Below, piece by piece: positions 50,957 to 60,139 of a stretch of DNA of 64,000 nt. Location of the stretch: the NCBI GenBank assembly GCA_008690995.1, contig VRMN01000019.1:62001-126000 (forward strand). The letters are read 5' to 3'. Source of the stretch: Porphyridium purpureum. Its lineage: Eukaryota; Rhodophyta; Bangiophyceae; Porphyridiales; Porphyridiaceae. A program made the translations under genes and the position numbers. Each line of letters opens with the position of its first letter. The first letter of the stretch is position 1. The notes beneath the pieces are model-generated. The model made no database searches, was not told the origin of the DNA, and worked only from the letters and a program-made list of their open reading frames with translations.

Positions 50957-52225
50957 ATGGATGTGCGTGGATGCGGGTTTGCAGCGCCGCCCGGGCCGCT
51001 GGCATGTGGCTCTGGATGTTCGCGGCTGTTGCGTGAAGGCGGCGCGACGCGGCACGGCGTGAATGCAGTGCTACGCGGACGGCATGTGGCGGTTGCGGAT
51101 CGACGTGCTCGCACATGTGCGCGGTCGAGAAGTGGCTGCGTCACGATGCAGAGTCCGTTTGATCTGTTTCGGCAGAAGAAGAAGGAGCCGGCGGTCGAGG
51201 GTGATTCGAAAAAGGATGCGAAGAAGCCCGCCAGCGGACTCGGAGGCGTGTTCGATTACGTGCGTCAGCGCGCCACTGAGGATATTCAAAAGGTGCGTGT
51301 GTTCCAGGATGGGCTCGCAAAGAGCCGCGAGAAGCTGGCGCGCGACTTGACTGCTGCGCTGGCGGGAGTCGACTCGAAGAATTTGGATGAGGTGTTTGAG
51401 AGGCTGGAGGAGGTGCTGATCACGTCGGATTTGGGCGTCGACACAGTCGACGCTGTGCTCGAGGATTTGAGGAGCCAGGCCGTGCGCCAGCGGCTTGAGA
51501 CAGATGAAGATATCCGCCGGTCGCTCAAGGCGTCGCTGGTGCGAATCCTGGAAGAGCGCGGCGGCATTGTGCCCACCGTAGCCCCGGACCGAGCTGACGC
51601 CAAGGCGCCGATCGTGATCATGGTGATTGGTGCCAACGGAATGGGCAAGACAACGACAATTGGAAAGCTGGCATTAAGATACCGCAAACAGGGCAAAAGA
51701 GTGCTGCTGGCGGCGTGCGACACATTTCGTGCGGCTGCCGTTGAGCAGCTGGCCGAGTGGGCAAAGCGGGCAGACGCAGAAATTGTGGTGCCCAGGGAGA
51801 ACCAAAAATCTGCGAGCGGCGTCGTCTTTGATGCGGTCAAGCGCGCGCATGACGAGGCATACGACGTGCTCATTGTCGACACTTCGGGTCGCTTGCACAC
51901 GAATGTCGGGCTGATGGACGAACTGAAGAAGATTTTCAGTGTGGTGCGCAAGGCGCGGCCGGGCAATGCCGGTCCCGATGAGACGTTGCTGGTGGTGGAT
52001 GCGAGCATTGGACGAAATGCAGTGATGCAGGCACGCACGTGGAACCGCGAGGTCGGAGTTACTGGGCTTGTAGTCACCAAGCTGGACGGCACGGCAAGGG
52101 CCGGCTTTGTTGTGAGCGTGGTGGACGAGCTCGGAATTCCAGTCAAGCTGGTGGGCGTGGGCGAGAAAATCGAAGATCTGCGAGACTTTGAACCGGTTCC
52201 GTTTGTAGAGGGGCTCGTCGGGTAG
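50957..52225 (+). CDS. FTSY: Signal recognition particle receptor FtsY, probably plastid (cpFtsY)
   Basis: The protein has 422 residues. The first 60 are basic, Ala/Gly-rich, open MDVRGCGFAAPPGP with an early Phe, and fit a transit peptide. The NG region: helical N domain (VFQDGLAKSREKLARDLTAAL), G1 GANGMGKTTTIGKLA near 225, DTFRAAAVEQL, DTSGRLHTN, TKLDGTARAG and the closing GVGEKIEDLRDFEP. There is no acidic A domain, as in chloroplast FtsY. It would receive cpSRP54-ribosome or LHC cargo at thylakoids. Frame and length are complete; a shorter start at MQSPFDLF (51146) would remove the transit peptide. Confidence 0.92.
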   Translation: MDVRGCGFAAPPGPLACGSGCSRLLREGGATRHGVNAVLRGRHVAVADRRARTCARSRSGCVTMQSPFDLFRQKKKEPAVEGDSKKDAKKPASGLGGVFDYVRQRATEDIQKVRVFQDGLAKSREKLARDLTAALAGVDSKNLDEVFERLEEVLITSDLGVDTVDAVLEDLRSQAVRQRLETDEDIRRSLKASLVRILEERGGIVPTVAPDRADAKAPIVIMVIGANGMGKTTTIGKLALRYRKQGKRVLLAACDTFRAAAVEQLAEWAKRADAEIVVPRENQKSASGVVFDAVKRAHDEAYDVLIVDTSGRLHTNVGLMDELKKIFSVVRKARPGNAGPDETLLVVDASIGRNAVMQARTWNREVGVTGLVVTKLDGTARAGFVVSVVDELGIPVKLVGVGEKIEDLRDFEPVPFVEGLVG

Positions 52226-52892
52226 TTTGTTTCTCCTGCCGGTCGGAGCGAGCACGGGCTGTACAAACAATGACGGTCTTTCGCTTGGGTGCAGAGAAAA
52301 GTTAGCCTGGCTCTAAATCTTTTGCGGTGCGTAGTATCGGTGCTATGATCTGGAGACAATGCCGGTGCATTGATCCTGCTAGATTCCATCTCGATAGCGC
52401 AGCCCGCGGAGACTCCGCCGGCAAACATGAATCATGGAAGAAGGTAAAGTGCTCTGAGAGAACATCTGCATGCGTAAAAATTGACAAGTTGACTGCGTGT
52501 GCTCGTGATATCGACCTGACATATGCTGATATGGCATTGCGACACTATTCTAGGTGCGCGCTGCACGGAATAATTGAGGAATGCGATCACTTTATTTCAT
52601 ACGAAGGCAGCAAGCCCACCCTATTTGCTTTCAACTTTGCACCGTCAAGATTGGTGCAGGTTCAAGACGAGGCTGTTGTAAGCTGTCTGCAGTCTTGAGC
52701 AAAGCGTAATGCTCTAGTGCTTTCAGCAGAGCGGAGGAGTTTAGTAGGTAAATTAAGCATTAGATGATAATTTTGAGAGCCTGCGCGGCATGAAAAAAAG
52801 TCTGTCAAGATACGTCCAGATGCCCATTCTTACGTTCTGCACCGTCTTCTTCTTCTTCTTCTCGCATATCATGACGCGGCAGACCTCGGAAA

Positions 52893-53004
52893 CAGGCACA
52901 GGCACAGGCACAGGCATAGGCATAGGCATAGGCATAGGCATAGGCATAGGCATAGGCATAGGCATAGGCATAGGCATAGGCATAGGCATAGGCATAGGCA
53001 CAGG
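52893..53004. repeat. Hexanucleotide array (CACAGG/CATAGG)n
   Basis: About 18-19 tandem six-base units: a few CACAGG at the left end, a long uniform block of CATAGG, then CACAGG again at the right end. The uniform centre with variants at the edges is the usual picture for slippage growth. It is open in frames on both strands, giving Gly-Ile or Met-Pro dipeptide strings that are artefacts. Confidence 0.9.
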
Positions 53005-53330
53005 CTCATCTGACTCACTTGTACCAACCAACCATGACGCTCTACCAGATACCAGCCTGCTCCGCAAACAACATTATCCCAGCCAGCGTTCTTCGCGCTA
53101 CGCATCCACGACATCAAAGAAGCTGAGAGCGGGACAACACTCACAATCCACGTGCAAGTGTACTGACGCGCAGCGCGCATTACGCAGGGCTGCCAACAGA
53201 CCCGGCCACACACCAACCAACACACCACAGCCGCAGCCGCAGCCGCGCTGCGCTGCGTGCTTCCTGCGCGTCTGCCAATACGGAGCAGCCGCCACCATCC
53301 CAATCGGTTTACCGGCTACAACCACGCGTC

Positions 53331-53478
53331 ACTGTACACTATCCGATCTACTGTACACTATCTCGCACAGCGTCTATGTAAACGCCCCGAATTCAGAAGC
53401 AGCCCGGTGCGCATCGCAATCGGCGCAAAGTACAGTTATTGATTACTAGTAAAATAACACGGTGTGATAGTGTACAGT
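53331..53478 (+). promoter_or_regulatory. ACTGTACACTAT elements around a TTACTAGTAA palindrome
   Basis: ACTGTACACTAT at 53331-53342, ACTGTACACTA at 53350-53360, then GTTATT...TTACTAGTAA...AATAAC (53435-53458, core 53443-53452), then the reverse complement ATAGTGTACAGT at 53467-53478. The left two and the palindrome repeat the order seen at other genes. The third copy, in opposite orientation, makes the cluster nearly symmetrical. It is about 640-790 bases before the RDR ATG. Confidence 0.5.
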
Positions 53479-54118
53479 AAGTTAACCGATAGCGTTCGAT
53501 GGTGGGTCGCGTGCGCGTGTGCGCGCATGCGGCGACAAGACGCGCTGACGACACGCGGACGCGCGACGTGTGCGGTCGCTGGCGTGGCCGTGTGGTCCGT
53601 TCTGTGGCCGATCGATCGCTCGGTTGGTCGTTCAAGCTGGCTGCCTGAGCCGGCTGGCTGGGTCGGTCGGTCGGTCGGTCGGTTGACTAAACGCTGCCGC
53701 CGCTTCGATACGCCTCGTGGCTTTGCTGTGCTCTGGATCGTCCCGATCGCAAAGGTTTATGCGTGGATAAGAGGACTGGATTCGCGTTTAAGGCCGGGCG
53801 CTGCTTGGAGTGCTCTGTATCGAGAAGCACGGCAAGCGGTGCGTGCGATAGCTTGTGCAGTCACGCGCGGCACTTTCGTGTCAGATCCAGCTGCGTGAAA
53901 CGCGCTGTAGATGCGTTGCAAAGGAAAGCATGGTGAACGAGGCGCAGAACATCCTGTCTAGTCTGACATTGACGTGCTCCGCATCGCATCGAACGACGTC
54001 GCGGGAATGAAAAGGGATATCGCGTGTGCTCTGATCGAGAGAAGCAAAATAGAGCAACTTGCGAAAGGAAAACGCGGCCAAACGGCGGCAGCGCCAGAGA
54101 AAAGTCGGGTTTCTTAGG

Positions 54119-54616
54119 ATGAGTGATAACGGCAGCTCGTTCAGCAGCACGCGTCTGCGTTTTACGATCCATGGCGACAACGCAGAGCTGCTTCGCGCGC
54201 GCGTGCCCCAAGAGGAGGAGATGCTTCGTCGCGAGGCGCTTGCGCGAGTGGCAGAACTCGAGCTTGAAGAGCAGTACCAACTCATTTGCACGCGCGCCGT
54301 ACGTGTCAAGGGAATCAGTACCGCCACTTCGGAGCGCGAGGTGTATTTGTTGCTCACCGAGCTCTGCGGCGACATCACGTCCCTCAATTACACGCCGGGT
54401 GCCGTGCACGAACTCAATGCAGGCAAAGCCACGGTTATCTTTGAAAACGCGCAGGCAGCGTACCGCTGCTTGGCGTACAAGGGCAGCACGCAGCTTGTAC
54501 TGAATGATGCACCCCTAAGCATGAGTCGCGAGACCAACCGCAGGGCTGTTGCCCGCCATAGCCGGGCCAGAAATAGCGAGCTGATTGCTCGAGAGGTGCG
54601 CTTTGGTTGCTGGTAG
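54119..54616 (+). CDS. RRM protein, or N-terminal part of the RDR gene
   Basis: The open part has 165 residues. After an N-terminal helix (EEEMLRREALARVAELELEEQY) comes an RRM-like fold, about 58-140: TRAVRVKGISTATSE as strand 1, REVYLLLTELCG as helix 1, GKATVIFENAQAAYRCL as the RNP1-like strand and helix 2, and LVLNDAPLSMS as strand 4. It ends at TAG 54614-54616, and the same frame re-opens at once as the CCCH-RDR protein. Plant RDRs have an RRM-like domain at the same place, so this is probably the N-terminus of one protein joined by read-through, or by a 45-base GT-AG intron (54596-54640) that would keep the frame. A separate RRM protein remains possible. Confidence 0.65.
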   Translation: MSDNGSSFSSTRLRFTIHGDNAELLRARVPQEEEMLRREALARVAELELEEQYQLICTRAVRVKGISTATSEREVYLLLTELCGDITSLNYTPGAVHELNAGKATVIFENAQAAYRCLAYKGSTQLVLNDAPLSMSRETNRRAVARHSRARNSELIAREVRFGCW

Positions 54617-54673
54617 GATAACGCTTTTGTGGTTCTCAAGACTGTCGAGAACTACTCGAGCACAGAACGCTCG

Positions 54674-57600
54674 ATGACGGTGCTGCCCGTCGCTCGGACC
54701 ATGCAAATTTGGTACCAGCAGCACCCGGACCGCACCTCTCCTTCGAAGAGGAGCATCGAGGTCGGAGACACGTGGGCAAGCCTCTTGCCTATGCACCAGT
54801 CACTTCCCGTTGATCCAGTGGTAGAGTGCCAAACATTTATCCGGACCGGTTGGTGCAAGTACGGCATCAGATGCAGGCACTACCATCCCATCAATACAAA
54901 CCCCAGGGAACCAGTGCGCGGTGAATGCTTTAGCTTTGTGCAGACTGGCGTGTGCCCGTTCCGTAAGGTGTGCAGGTACAGGCACCCAGAGCGTTCCCGC
55001 AAGGACCGCTTTGTCGCACAATTGGCAGGCCCTCTTTCGTGCGAATGGGATGGAAGCGAGGAGGCGGACAGTGACTGGTGTGGGTTTAGAGTTGATCAGC
55101 TGAGCCCGGACACAGTGCCGCCGACCAAGCAGATGCGGCTGGATATCAAGCTCTCGACTGTGGAAGGGTTTATGTACCTGGACCGCATGCAAGACATATC
55201 GCGTCTAACTCTGCGGTTCAACCGCCCCCCATACGTTTTTGTAGAAGATGGCGGTGACCCCTACCTAGCTCATATGGGCGTCCAATGCGCGAAAACGCAC
55301 CCAGACGACATGAAGCTGCACAGTACGTGGTCGCGAGTGTGCAGCGAGCAGAGCGACGCAAATGTGCTTGCGCGCTGCAATGCGATCCAGCTCGTGCTGC
55401 AGCATACAAACGACCACTCCAGAGATCAGTTCAATTCTGTGCTGAGGCGCTTAGCACGCTTACACGCAAGGCCGGGAGGCGCCGACGCGTGCAAAGCCGA
55501 TGCGCGCTTTCCTCTCAAAACGCGCGAGCTGAACGAACAGGAGGCCTTGACCGCATTCAGCACACCAGCAGCGGAATGCAGCTTTAGCTTTCGGCTCCGA
55601 TACATCCTGGAGCAAATCAGGACTGCGGGCTTTGGTTGCTCCTCTGACCCGGTAGCGCGCATAGTTGCGATCGCACACGCGGCTGGACCAGCGTGGGTCG
55701 ACATTGAACGCGTGCTGCAGGACGGGCTCCCTGTGCTGCTAACGGCGGCGCGCCGCCCCAGTTATACTAGCAGCAAACTGACCACGCGAAGTAGACTCAT
55801 TTTTGAAGAGGTCGCGACAAAACTCCAGCGTACCATCGCACGCCGGAGGAGCAGCCATACCTCAGGACAGAATGACGTTGATCCCAGCTTTCCCAGTGGC
55901 TCGTCGCAGCTGTCGATGGTCTTCGTGGGTCAGATTCTCGTGACGCCAACTCGACTGCTGTGCACGTCGACTCACGACGAGCACCCTCATCGCGCATTCC
56001 GCGTGTTTATGGAGCTGACAGGCCTCAGCGTTTCAGAGGCAGAGGGATTATTTCTGCGTGTGTCGTTTGTAGATGAGAACCAGTCGAAGCTTTTGTGCAA
56101 TGGCATCCCGGGTGACGGTGACAACACCCAAACCGTGTATGCGCACTTTCGACAGGTGCTGGAGGACGGTGTTATCGTGGCCGGCCGCAAGTTTGTATTC
56201 TTGGCGTGGAGCAACAGCATGCTTAAGGAGCACGCCTGCTGGTTTGTGGCCGAGTGTGCCAAAGTGCTCGGCAAAGAAGCATTCTGCACCGCAGAACTAC
56301 TTCGAGGACGCTTGGGTGACTTTAGTGAAATCTTGGTCGTGGCAAAATGTGCTGCCCGTCTCGGCCAGTGCTTTTCTACTGCCGTTCCAACATTGACGCT
56401 TTCTTCGGATCAGATTACGCGAATAGATGATATGAAAACCGTTTGTGGCAAGTCTGCATTTTCGGACGGCGTCGGCTGTATCTCGTCCGACCTGGCAGAG
56501 CAAGTATCTGCTCAGTATCTCGAAAGAACAAGCTCACCGTCCAAGGTTACGCGCACGTTTGGAAGCCAGCCAGAGTCGCCAAGTGGTCACGCCCGTCCAC
56601 GCCTGGCACCGGCTTTTCAAATCAGGCTAGGTGGGTGCAAGGGCGTGCTTAGCGTTGATCCGAGGATGCCGCAGGGAAGCGTGTACACGCGCCCAAGTAT
56701 GATCAAGTTTGCGTCAACAGATACGACCCTCGAAGTGTGCGAAATCGCGCGATGCTTGCCAGCATGGCTGAATCGTCAGCTCATCGTACTACTGACCACT
56801 AACGGCGTATCGGATGGCGTGTTTGAGTCGATGCTCAAGACTGACCTTTCAATCATTCGTGACGCGTTCACGAACACCGCCGCCGCCGTTTCGCTTCTAT
56901 CCAACTCGGACTATTGTGGTATGGACAGAGCAGAGTTGAAGCAGCTTGTGGACGCAGGCGTCGAGTTGGTGCACGATTCTTTTTTTTTCGTCAACTTGTT
57001 GCGGCGGTGGCGCGCTCGCACCTGCAGGACATGCGCACGCGCGCGCGCATTCGCGTCCCGCACGCGCTCGTTGCCATGGGCGCAATGGACGAAACAAAGC
57101 TGCTGCAGTACGGCGAGCTTTTCTGCGTCCGCACTGATTTGGAACGGTTTACCGCGGGCGACGGCAACCGGGCTGGCATCGTCCCGCCTCCTGAAAAGCT
57201 TGTCACGGTTACCCGCTTTCCATGTCTGCATCCGGGCGACATTCGAACGCTGCGTGCAGTGTCTGTGGAGGAGCTTGCTAGCCGAGTCCGACAGAAGGGA
57301 ACGAGTGAACAGGCCAGGGTTCGCGAATACTTCAGCGCGCAAAGAGATGGCACGATTCTGTTGTCTTCTCACGGCTCGCGCCCGCACGCCAGCGAGATGT
57401 CTGGCGGCGACCTTCACGGCGACTTGTTCTGGCTCAGCTGGAATCCTGCACTCTTGCCACCACCTAAAAGTCGCAACATGCGTGCCATGGACTACTCGGC
57501 ACCGACTCCGAAAGAGGTTGTTGCGGATGCAAGTGCGCCAGGACGAGCGGCGTCCGGCATTCCGATTTCGCCGATCCTTGATTTCTTCATCGATTTCATG

Positions 57601-58353
57601 AAGAACGACAAGCTGGGCATCATTGATAGTGCGCACATGGCACATGCCGACTGGTATCTAACAGGCGCTGCGAACGCGAAGTGCAAGCAGCTGGCTGCCG
57701 TGCACTCGACCTCAGTTGATTTCCAGAAAACGGGCGTACCGGCAGAGTTTAGCAAGGAGCTGAGAGCGCATCGCGTGCCAGACTTTATGGAAAGTGCCAC
57801 GCAAGAAACATATATTTCGCAAAAGGTGCTGGGGCGAATGTTTCGCACGGTCATGAAGCTGCTGAATCAGGTGACGCATCTCGAGACCAGTTCAGAAACG
57901 CTTGTTGTTGAACGAGGTGAAAGCTTCCTTCTTCCGGACAGGGTACTCTTCGACTCGGTGGCGGCTCGCCACTACGAAGCGTGGCAGGACGACATCTTCT
58001 CATTGATGGTCAAGTACGGCGTGCGTACCGAGGGCGAGCTTCTGGGTGGGCATGTAGATCGCTTCTACAGCAATCCGTACCGAGAAAAGAGAAAATATGA
58101 CGCGCAGGAGCTGGTACGGCGCGACGTCGGAGCGGTCAAGGACAAGCACCGCGCCGAGTTTGAACGCGTTGTGGCGCAGTTTGAACCGGAACTGCAAGAC
58201 AGGATGGCGCTGCTGCTTGCTTCCGCATACTACGACGTCTCGTACCGCACGGCAGCTAGTCATGCGGCGCGCGCGGCCGCAGAAGGGCATATGTCCGCGG
58301 CGCTGCGGCCCGTTCGTGGCCTCCCATGGCTCTTCACCGATTGCCTTGTATAG
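54674..58353 (+). CDS. Cellular RNA-dependent RNA polymerase with CCCH zinc fingers (one -1 frame change)
   Basis: Two C-x8-C-x5-C-x3-H fingers (CQTFIRTGWCKYGIRCRHYH; CFSFVQTGVCPFRKVCRYRH) lie at 54826-54985. The RDR core follows: LFLRVSFVDENQSKL, FVFLAWSNSMLKEHACWF, FQIRLGGCKGVLSVDP and LNRQLIVLLTTNGVSD. Then, in the other frame, MGAMDETKLLQYGELF, SGGDLHGDLFWLSWNP, DFFIDFMKNDKLGIID, SVDFQKTGVPAEF and TYISQKVLG. These match plant and fungal RDR/QDE-1 enzymes, which copy RNA into dsRNA for silencing. The frame changes by -1 inside nine T (56980-56988). The catalytic D-x-D-G-D reads DLHGD, with His for the middle Asp (57415-57417). The frame is open left of the first ATG (54674) to the TAG at 54614. 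It may be active through frameshifting, decaying, or mis-assembled. Confidence 0.8.
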
Positions 58354-58490
58354 ATCAAGAAGAGAAACAGCCAGCGCTAGCAAGCGCGGAGCAAACGCGA
58401 AGCAAACGCGCGTGACTTGTCAAAGTAAATGCAAGTTGAGGATGTCAGATGGTCCGGCCGGCTTGTTGGCCGGCGCCAGCCGTTGCGAGC

Positions 58491-59188
58491 CTAAAGACGG
58501 ACGCGCAGGCACATCATCATCCCGACATCGAACAGCACGTGCTGCGCAGCAACCCACCAGAACGCTTCAAACGCAAAGAGCAGCCACGCCCACATAAAGC
58601 TGAGAGCAAGCAACCCGCACGCCCAGGCCGCTTGCTGTGGCTTGACAGCGGGCGACCGGTTTATGTGCGGCGGCAGCACGTTCAGCCAGAAAAGCGCGTG
58701 CACCAGACCGGAATACGTGAAGAAGGATGCCGTTCCTGCCGCGAACCACCACGCTGGCCGCGACGTGAGACGACGTGCGCCTTCCACACCGAGCTTGAGA
58801 CTGGCGCTGAAGAGCGCCGTCTCGCACACGCGTTCAGAACGGCAAAGACAACGACGCTGGGCACATGCACTTGAGCTGCGGCCGGAAGCGTGATCTTGCT
58901 GTATGCGACGGTCGTGGCCGCGCAAAGTCCCAGGCCCGCAACCAGCGCGCCACGTTGCGCGTTGCCGTCGAAAGCGGGCACGCGCCCAACCTCGTCACGC
59001 AAGTAGAGCAACGCGACCGCCGCACCAAGCGCCCAGTACGGCGCGAGGGCGTAAAGCGAGAGGCGTATGCGCGCGGCAACGACCTCACCGCAGCTCGGAC
59101 GCGGCACGTGCAAGCGTCGCAAAGGCGGCAACTGTGAGTCGGCGGCGCTTGTGCGCGAGCGCAGAGCACGATAGCGGCGATGATGCAC
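58491..59188 (-). CDS. Multi-pass membrane protein read in two frames
   Basis: Minus strand, first frame: RIRLSLYALAPYWALGAAVALL, then GALVAGLGLCAATTVAY and VPSVVVFAVL. Near 58830 the coding look passes to a second frame, CETALFSASLKLGVEGARRL, then WFAAGTASFFTYSGLVHALF and two more helices to the stop at 58491. Joined, they make one protein with five or six membrane helices. I see no start ATG in the first frame (opens with GTG at 59188) and no family motif. A one-base indel, an intron or real decay are all possible. It converges on the RDR gene with 137 bases between stops. Confidence 0.4.
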
Positions 59189-60139
59189 GCGATGCAGCGA
59201 CGCGTGGTGTCCTCGGTGACCGTTTTGTCATCCAGGGCGCCGATGCCATGGGCTTGGTGGTCAGACTCAAGGCAGCACGTGCAGGATGTGTGCGGAGCGG
59301 TTGCGCAGATGTCGCGATGGATGAGTGTAGAGGTGGATGCAGAGAAGCCCGCACAGTTCAGGTTGCCACAGTTGCCGATCCCCCTGAGCCGAGCGACGTA
59401 CATGCCATCGTGCTACCCGGTGGGAGTATACACGTTTCGAGGCAAGAAGGTGTTCTGGAATGGCAGAAGGACTCGTGCATGTTGCCAGCACGACGCCTGC
59501 TCGAAACTTCGTCAAGGAGGAACCATGCTTTGCTTTGCGCACGGCGGCGGCCACCGCTGCAAGCGCGATGACTGTTCGAAAGCTGCCCAAGGCCCCGGTC
59601 AATACTGCTATTCGCACGGTGGCGGTCGCCGCTGCCAGCACGACGGCTGCACCAAATCCGCTGCCGTGGCCCCGAGCAAGCTCTGCTTGGCTCACGGAGG
59701 GGGACGCCGCTGTAAAGTCGCTGGCTGCTCAAAATCTGCTCAAAAGCCCGCCGACTTGTGCATCGCTCATGGAGGCGGGCACCGCTGCGAGCACTCGGAC
59801 TGCTCAAAGTCCGCCCGAGCTGGCTCAAAGTTTTGCAAGACGCACGGCGGTGGTCGCCGATGTGGGCACTCGAACTGCGGGAAAGCTGCCGTCGACGGTT
59901 ATCATTTTTGCTACGCGCACGGCGGAGGTCGACGCTGCGAACACGCGGGTTGTTCAAAGCTTACCCAGAGCGCCACCAACTTTTGCATTGCCCATGGTGG
60001 CGGTCGCCGCTGCAAGCAAACCGGGTGTTCAAAGTTGGCTCGACCGTTTTCGCCGTTCTGCACGACACACGCCGAGAGCAGCATCGTTGCTTACGAAATC
60101 GCTGAGGCAGAGCAACGCGGTCGCTCGCGCGCGGGTTGA
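59180..60139 (+). CDS. Protein with eight Cys/His (HGGG-RC) repeats
   Basis: The protein has 319 residues from ATG ATG. After about 100 residues with no clear domain come eight tandem units of about 25 residues, C-x4-C-x-K-x8-C-x-x-H-GGG-x-R, for example CKVAGCSKSAQKPADLCIAH. Each has three Cys and one His spaced as a small zinc-binding unit; the last unit lacks the GGG linker. The same repeats occur in the so-called WRKY19-like proteins of land plants and in red-algal and oomycete proteins, often linked to DNA binding, but no WRKY domain is here. The role is unknown; a nucleic-acid-binding or scaffold protein is plausible. Confidence 0.75.
   Translation: MMHAMQRRVVSSVTVLSSRAPMPWAWWSDSRQHVQDVCGAVAQMSRWMSVEVDAEKPAQFRLPQLPIPLSRATYMPSCYPVGVYTFRGKKVFWNGRRTRACCQHDACSKLRQGGTMLCFAHGGGHRCKRDDCSKAAQGPGQYCYSHGGGRRCQHDGCTKSAAVAPSKLCLAHGGGRRCKVAGCSKSAQKPADLCIAHGGGHRCEHSDCSKSARAGSKFCKTHGGGRRCGHSNCGKAAVDGYHFCYAHGGGRRCEHAGCSKLTQSATNFCIAHGGGRRCKQTGCSKLARPFSPFCTTHAESSIVAYEIAEAEQRGRSRAG

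Larger units (their letters stand above)
52226..54118. other. Intergenic, 1.9 kb, before the RDR locus
   Basis: Contains the hexamer array (52893-53004), upstream motifs (53331-53478) and a GGTC tetranucleotide run near 53662-53684. The plus frame at 52327-52698 and frames across the hexamer array are not accepted as genes. Confidence 0.55.

Noticed and set aside
51286-52428. 380-residue minus-strand frame opposite FtsY
   Set aside because: Ser/Thr-rich shadow of the FtsY GTPase codons.
52790-53449. 219-residue plus-strand frame with a long Gly-Ile string
   Set aside because: The string is the CATAGG array in translation; the opposite strand is open too (Met-Pro). The flanking residues have no domain.
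53662-53684. GGTC tetranucleotide run
   Set aside because: Only about five units; a simple microsatellite with no further meaning seen.
54629-57601. Reading the whole 990-residue frame as one RDR-related protein
   Set aside because: After about 56990 this frame is Arg/Ser/Cys-rich noise while the neighbouring frame carries the catalytic RDR blocks.
54674-58353. Viral origin of the RNA-dependent RNA polymerase
   Set aside because: The motif order and the D-x-x-G-D site are those of the cellular RDR/QDE-1 family, which is unrelated to viral RdRPs with the GDD palm motif.
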